NCBI RefSeq assembly: GCF_005889725.1
Contig: NZ_VCKX01000095.1
Coordinates: 1 to 39,490 of the forward strand
Direction: 5' to 3'
Length of the DNA stretch: 39,490 bases
Source: Nonomuraea zeae
Lineage (GTDB): Bacteria; Actinomycetota; Actinomycetes; Streptosporangiales; Streptosporangiaceae
A model generated the notes under the pieces. It saw only the letters and a list, made by a program, of their open reading frames with translations. It searched no databases and was not told the DNA's origin. The stretch's first letter is position 1. Each line of letters opens with the position of its first letter. Made by a program: the position numbers and the translations under genes. Positions 36,581 to 39,490 of this stretch are shown here, piece by piece.

Positions 36581-37405
36581 ATGAACGAACCCACCGGGCT
36601 CGCCGCCGCGAGCCCGTCCGACATAACCGCCGCGGCGGAGCGGCTCGCCGGCGCGGCCGCGTCCGGCGTGTCCTGCGCCCCCGTGCGGGACCTGATCGGC
36701 CGAAACGACCTGGCCGCCGCGTACGCCGTCCAGGCCGCGCTCACCGGGCGCCGCCTCGCCGCCGGCGCTCGAATCGTCGGCCGCAAGATCGGCCTGACCT
36801 CGGAGGCGGTGCGACGGCAGCTCGGCGTCGACCAGCCCGACCTCGGCGTGCTCTTCGACGACATGGCCTACGCCGATGGGGGCACCATCCCGATCGGGCG
36901 GGTCCTCCAGCCGCGGGCCGAGGCGGAGATCGCGTTCGTGCTCCGGGCCGACCTGGCCGGCGGCCCGCTCGACGCTCCACAGGTCCGGGACGCGATCGAG
37001 TACGGCGTCGCCGCGCTCGAGATCTGCGGCAGCCGGATAGCCGGGTGGGACATCTCTTTCGGCGACACGGTCGCCGACAACGCCTCCTCGGGCGCGTACG
37101 TGCTGGGGACGGAGCGCCGTACCCTCGACGAGTTCGAGCCGGTGGACGTGGTGATGTCGATGAGCATCGGCGGTGCGGAGGTCTCCACCGGGACCGGCGC
37201 GGCCTGTCTGGGCGACCCTGTGGAGGCGGTCGTGTGGCTGGCCCGCATGGCCCGTGACCTCGGCGAGCCGCTGCGCGCGAGGCAGGTCGTCCTGTCCGGT
37301 GCGCTCGGTCCGATGCGGCCGGTCGCCGCCGGCGACACCGTCACCGCCACCTTGTCCGGCCTCGGCACGGTGACGGTCGGATTCACCGGGGGAGCAGCGT
37401 CATGA
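36581..37405 (+). CDS. mhpD: 2-keto-4-pentenoate hydratase (MhpD/DmpE type)
   Basis: 274 residues of the fumarylacetoacetate-hydrolase-like hydratase family. It adds water to 2-hydroxypenta-2,4-dienoate to give 4-hydroxy-2-oxovalerate. Seen: G-R-K-I-G-L-T-S near 67-74, D-Q-P-D-L-G-V-L near 86-93; the metal-site Glu pair in P-R-A-E-A-E-I-A-F near 110-118; E-I-C-G-S-R-I near 146; D-N-A-S-S-G-A-Y-V-L-G near 166-176. ATG 36581 gives the family's usual length. The G-rich AGTGGGGG just before it is a poor ribosome binding site. First gene of a three-gene overlapping operon; its stop overlaps the next start by four bases (ATGA). Confidence 0.92.
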   Translation: MNEPTGLAAASPSDITAAAERLAGAAASGVSCAPVRDLIGRNDLAAAYAVQAALTGRRLAAGARIVGRKIGLTSEAVRRQLGVDQPDLGVLFDDMAYADGGTIPIGRVLQPRAEAEIAFVLRADLAGGPLDAPQVRDAIEYGVAALEICGSRIAGWDISFGDTVADNASSGAYVLGTERRTLDEFEPVDVVMSMSIGGAEVSTGTGAACLGDPVEAVVWLARMARDLGEPLRARQVVLSGALGPMRPVAAGDTVTATLSGLGTVTVGFTGGAAS

Positions 37406-38346
37406 CCAGGACGAAGGTCGCGATCATCGGGTCGGGCAACATCGGCACCGACTTGATGATCAAGGTTTTGCGCGGGGCGCGCCACCTCGAGATGGGGGCC
37501 ATGGCCGGCATCGACCCCGGGTCCGACGGCTTGGCCCGCGCCGCCCGGATGGGCGTCCGGACGACGCACGAAGGTGTCGACGGGCTGATCGCGCTGCCTG
37601 ACTTCGGCGAGATCGGGATCGTCTTCGACGCGACCTCGGCCAAGGCGCACGAGGTGAACGCCGCGAAGCTGACCCCGTTCGGGACGCGGCTGATCGACCT
37701 GACCCCGGCCGCGATCGGGCCCTATGTCGTCCCCGCCGTCAACCTCGACGAGCACCTCGACGCGCCGGACATGAACATGGTCACCTGCGGCGGCCAGGCC
37801 ACGATCCCGGTCGTCGCCGCCGTCAGCCGGGTGGCGCCCGTCGAGTACGCCGAGATCGTCGCGTCGATCGCGTCGAAGTCGGCAGGTCCGGGCACCCGGG
37901 CCAACATCGACGAGTTCACCGAGACCACCTCGGCCGCCATCGAGCAGGTCGGCGGAGCGCGCCGCGGCAAGGCGATCATCATCCTCAACCCTGCCGAACC
38001 GCCGCTGATCATGCGGGACACGGTCTTCTGCCTGGTCGCGGCGCCGGACCCGGCCGCACACGAGGAGATCCGCCGTTCGGTCGAGAAGATGGTCGCCGAC
38101 GTCGCCGCCTACGTCCCCGGCTACCGGCTCAAACAACAGGTGCAGATCACCGAGATCCCCGCCGACCAGCCGGTCGGGACGCTCCTCGCCGACGGCGCCG
38201 CTTCGCCCACCCACCAGGTGTCGGTCTTCCTCGAGGTCGAGGGGGCCGCGCACTATCTCCCGGCCTACGCCGGCAACCTCGACATCATGACCTCCGCCGG
38301 CCTGCGGGTCGCGGAACGCGTCGCGGCGCGGAAGGCGGGCCTTTGA
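37402..38346 (+). CDS. mhpF: Acetaldehyde dehydrogenase (acetylating), MhpF/DmpF type
   Basis: 314 residues. NAD motif I-G-S-G-N-I-G-T-D-L-M near 8-18; catalytic Cys129 in N-M-V-T-C-G-G-Q-A; N-I-D-E-F-T near 172; and M-R-D-T-V-F-C near 206, typical of the aldolase-linked enzymes. It turns acetaldehyde, CoA and NAD into acetyl-CoA, and forms a complex with the aldolase encoded next through which acetaldehyde is channelled. Overlaps both neighbours (ATGA with the hydratase; TGATG with the aldolase), as expected for subunits made together. Confidence 0.96.
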   Translation: MTRTKVAIIGSGNIGTDLMIKVLRGARHLEMGAMAGIDPGSDGLARAARMGVRTTHEGVDGLIALPDFGEIGIVFDATSAKAHEVNAAKLTPFGTRLIDLTPAAIGPYVVPAVNLDEHLDAPDMNMVTCGGQATIPVVAAVSRVAPVEYAEIVASIASKSAGPGTRANIDEFTETTSAAIEQVGGARRGKAIIILNPAEPPLIMRDTVFCLVAAPDPAAHEEIRRSVEKMVADVAAYVPGYRLKQQVQITEIPADQPVGTLLADGAASPTHQVSVFLEVEGAAHYLPAYAGNLDIMTSAGLRVAERVAARKAGL

Positions 38347-39371
38347 TGAGCACTCCGATCTTCGTCCAGGACGTCACGCTGCGCGACGGGATGCACGCCG
38401 TACGCCACCGGGTCACTCCGGGGGACGTCAAGCGCATCGTCACGGCGCTCGACCGGGCCGGCGTCGACGCGATCGAGGTCGCACACGGCGACGGCCTCGC
38501 CGGCGGGTCGCTCAACTACGGTCCCGGGTCGCACACGGACTGGGAATGGATCGAGGCCGCGGCGTCGGTACTGGTGAACGCCCGCCTGACCACCCTGCTG
38601 CTGCCGGGTGTCGGCACCCTCCACGAGTTGAAGCGCGCCCACGACCTCGGCGTACGCTCCGTCCGGGTCGCCACTCACTGCACCGAGGCCGACATCTCCG
38701 CGCAGCACATCGCCGCGGCGCGCGAGATCGGCATGGACGTGTCCGGATTCCTGATGCTCTCCCACATGGCCCCGCCGGAGGAGCTGGCCCGGCAGGCGAA
38801 GCTCATGGAGTCCTACGGCGCGCAATGCGTCTACGTCACCGACTCCGGCGGCCGGCTCACGATGAACGATGTGGCCGCGCGGGTCCGGGCGTACCGCGAT
38901 GCCCTCGACGCGGAGACCGAGATCGGGATCCACGCCCACGAGAACCTCTCGCTGTCGGTCGCCAACTCCGTCGTCGCGGTCGAGAACGGCGTCTACCGGG
39001 TCGACGCGTCGCTGGCCGGTCACGGCGCGGGCGCGGGCAACTGCCCGCTGGAGGCGTTCATCGCGGTCGCGGACCTCTCGGACTTCGAGCACCGATGCGA
39101 CCTGTTCCAGCTCCAGGACGCCGCGGACGACATCGTCCGCCCGCTGCAGGACCGTCCGGTGCGCGTCGACCGGGAGACCCTCACCCTGGGGTACGCCGGC
39201 GTCTACTCGTCATTCCTCCGCCACGCGGAGACCGCCGCCGCGCGGTACGGCGTCGACGTCCGCGACATCCTCATGGAGTGCGGCCGCCGGCGGCTGGTCG
39301 GTGGCCAGGAGGACATGATCGTCGACATCGCGCTCACGCTGGCCGCCGAGCGGGAGAAACTGCCCGCCTGA
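38346..39371 (+). CDS. mhpE: 4-hydroxy-2-oxovalerate aldolase, MhpE/DmpG type
   Basis: 341 residues, HMGL-like TIM barrel with the C-terminal communication domain. It splits 4-hydroxy-2-oxovalerate to pyruvate and acetaldehyde. Seen: V-T-L-R-D-G-M-H-A at about 10-18 with the metal-ligand Asp and catalytic Arg; R-V-A-T-H-C-T-E-A near 112-120; V-T-D-S-G-G near 162-167; the metal site H-A-H-E-N-L-S near 196-202 (the usual H-x-H-N-N has Glu here); G-A-G-A-G-N-C-P-L-E near 226-235. The ATG at 38346 overlaps the stop of the dehydrogenase gene by one base. A long inverted repeat follows at 39386-39474. Confidence 0.96.
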   Translation: MSTPIFVQDVTLRDGMHAVRHRVTPGDVKRIVTALDRAGVDAIEVAHGDGLAGGSLNYGPGSHTDWEWIEAAASVLVNARLTTLLLPGVGTLHELKRAHDLGVRSVRVATHCTEADISAQHIAAAREIGMDVSGFLMLSHMAPPEELARQAKLMESYGAQCVYVTDSGGRLTMNDVAARVRAYRDALDAETEIGIHAHENLSLSVANSVVAVENGVYRVDASLAGHGAGAGNCPLEAFIAVADLSDFEHRCDLFQLQDAADDIVRPLQDRPVRVDRETLTLGYAGVYSSFLRHAETAAARYGVDVRDILMECGRRRLVGGQEDMIVDIALTLAAEREKLPA

Positions 39372-39385
39372 CAGTGAGGATGTAG

Positions 39386-39474
39386 ATGAGCGCTTCCCGC
39401 CAGGGGCTGACCCACCGCCTGACTGACTTCGGGTCCTTAACGGGATGTGTCGTCCCTGGCCGGGAGGCGCTCAT
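39386..39474. repeat. Long imperfect inverted repeat after the aldolase gene
   Basis: ATGAGCGCTTCCCGCCAGGG from 39386 pairs with CCCTGGCCGGGAGGCGCTCAT at 39454-39474 over about 20 bases with one mismatch and one bulge, around a 47-base loop. It starts 15 bases after the aldolase stop. It could be a terminator with a large loop or the two ends of a short mobile-element remnant. The right arm ends in ATG at 39473-39475, from which a frame runs out of the window. Confidence 0.65.
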
Positions 39475-39490
39475 GTGCACTCACCGGACG

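Overview
The window is very GC-rich with strong G/C bias at third codon positions. Its content (an ECF sigma factor with a SnoaL-like tail, XRE regulators with a C-terminal MmyB-type domain, a WD40 protein with an 'LTPAEW..YLP' tail, lipoproteins, a CbpM-type chaperone operon) points to a filamentous actinobacterium, probably Streptosporangiales or a relative. This is accessory chromosome: many divergent regulator/oxidoreductase pairs, long stretches of decayed coding sequence, and at least six broken genes. I see no rRNA, tRNA, CRISPR array or prophage.

Layout. 1-1682: 3' part of a WD40 repeat gene. 1683-8217: sparse and decayed, with a RibD/DHFR-like reductase, an ECF sigma factor, a DinB-like protein, a SAM methyltransferase, two strong terminator hairpins, an isolated perfect palindrome (4413-4439) and gene fossils. 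8218-13649: a small hypothetical gene, a broken peptidoglycan-binding/efflux-adaptor gene coupled to a Cys-repeat lipoprotein, a secreted serine hydrolase, a secreted S33-type peptidase-like hydrolase and an XRE regulator. 13821-16685: aldo/keto reductase and two membrane proteins.

17330-25719 is the most coherent block: dnaK-grpE-dnaJ(CbpA-like)-cbpM-clpB-trxC-[cNMP domain + glutaredoxin-like domain + TrxR-like flavoprotein], seven genes on one strand with gaps of 0-9 bases or stop/start overlaps. It looks like a complete disaggregation chaperone set translationally coupled to a thioredoxin and a nucleotide-sensing flavoprotein. That flavoprotein lacks the redox cysteines expected both in its glutaredoxin-like and in its thioredoxin-reductase-like domain. 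A convergent formaldehyde dehydrogenase follows, separated by a hairpin.

26972-36512 is a regulator-rich patchwork: frameshifted GNAT gene; GlxA-type regulator divergent from an MFS exporter; NUDIX fragment; SDR divergent from a second XRE/MmyB regulator; NAD-epimerase divergent from a TetR regulator across three tandem 23-base operator-like repeats; a frameshifted VOC gene next to an intact VOC gene; an IclR regulator. 36581-39371 is an overlapping three-gene operon for the end of the aromatic meta-cleavage pathway (2-oxopent-4-enoate hydratase, acylating acetaldehyde dehydrogenase, 4-hydroxy-2-oxovalerate aldolase), divergent from the IclR gene with a perfect palindrome between them. All family assignments are by reading motifs; no database search was run.
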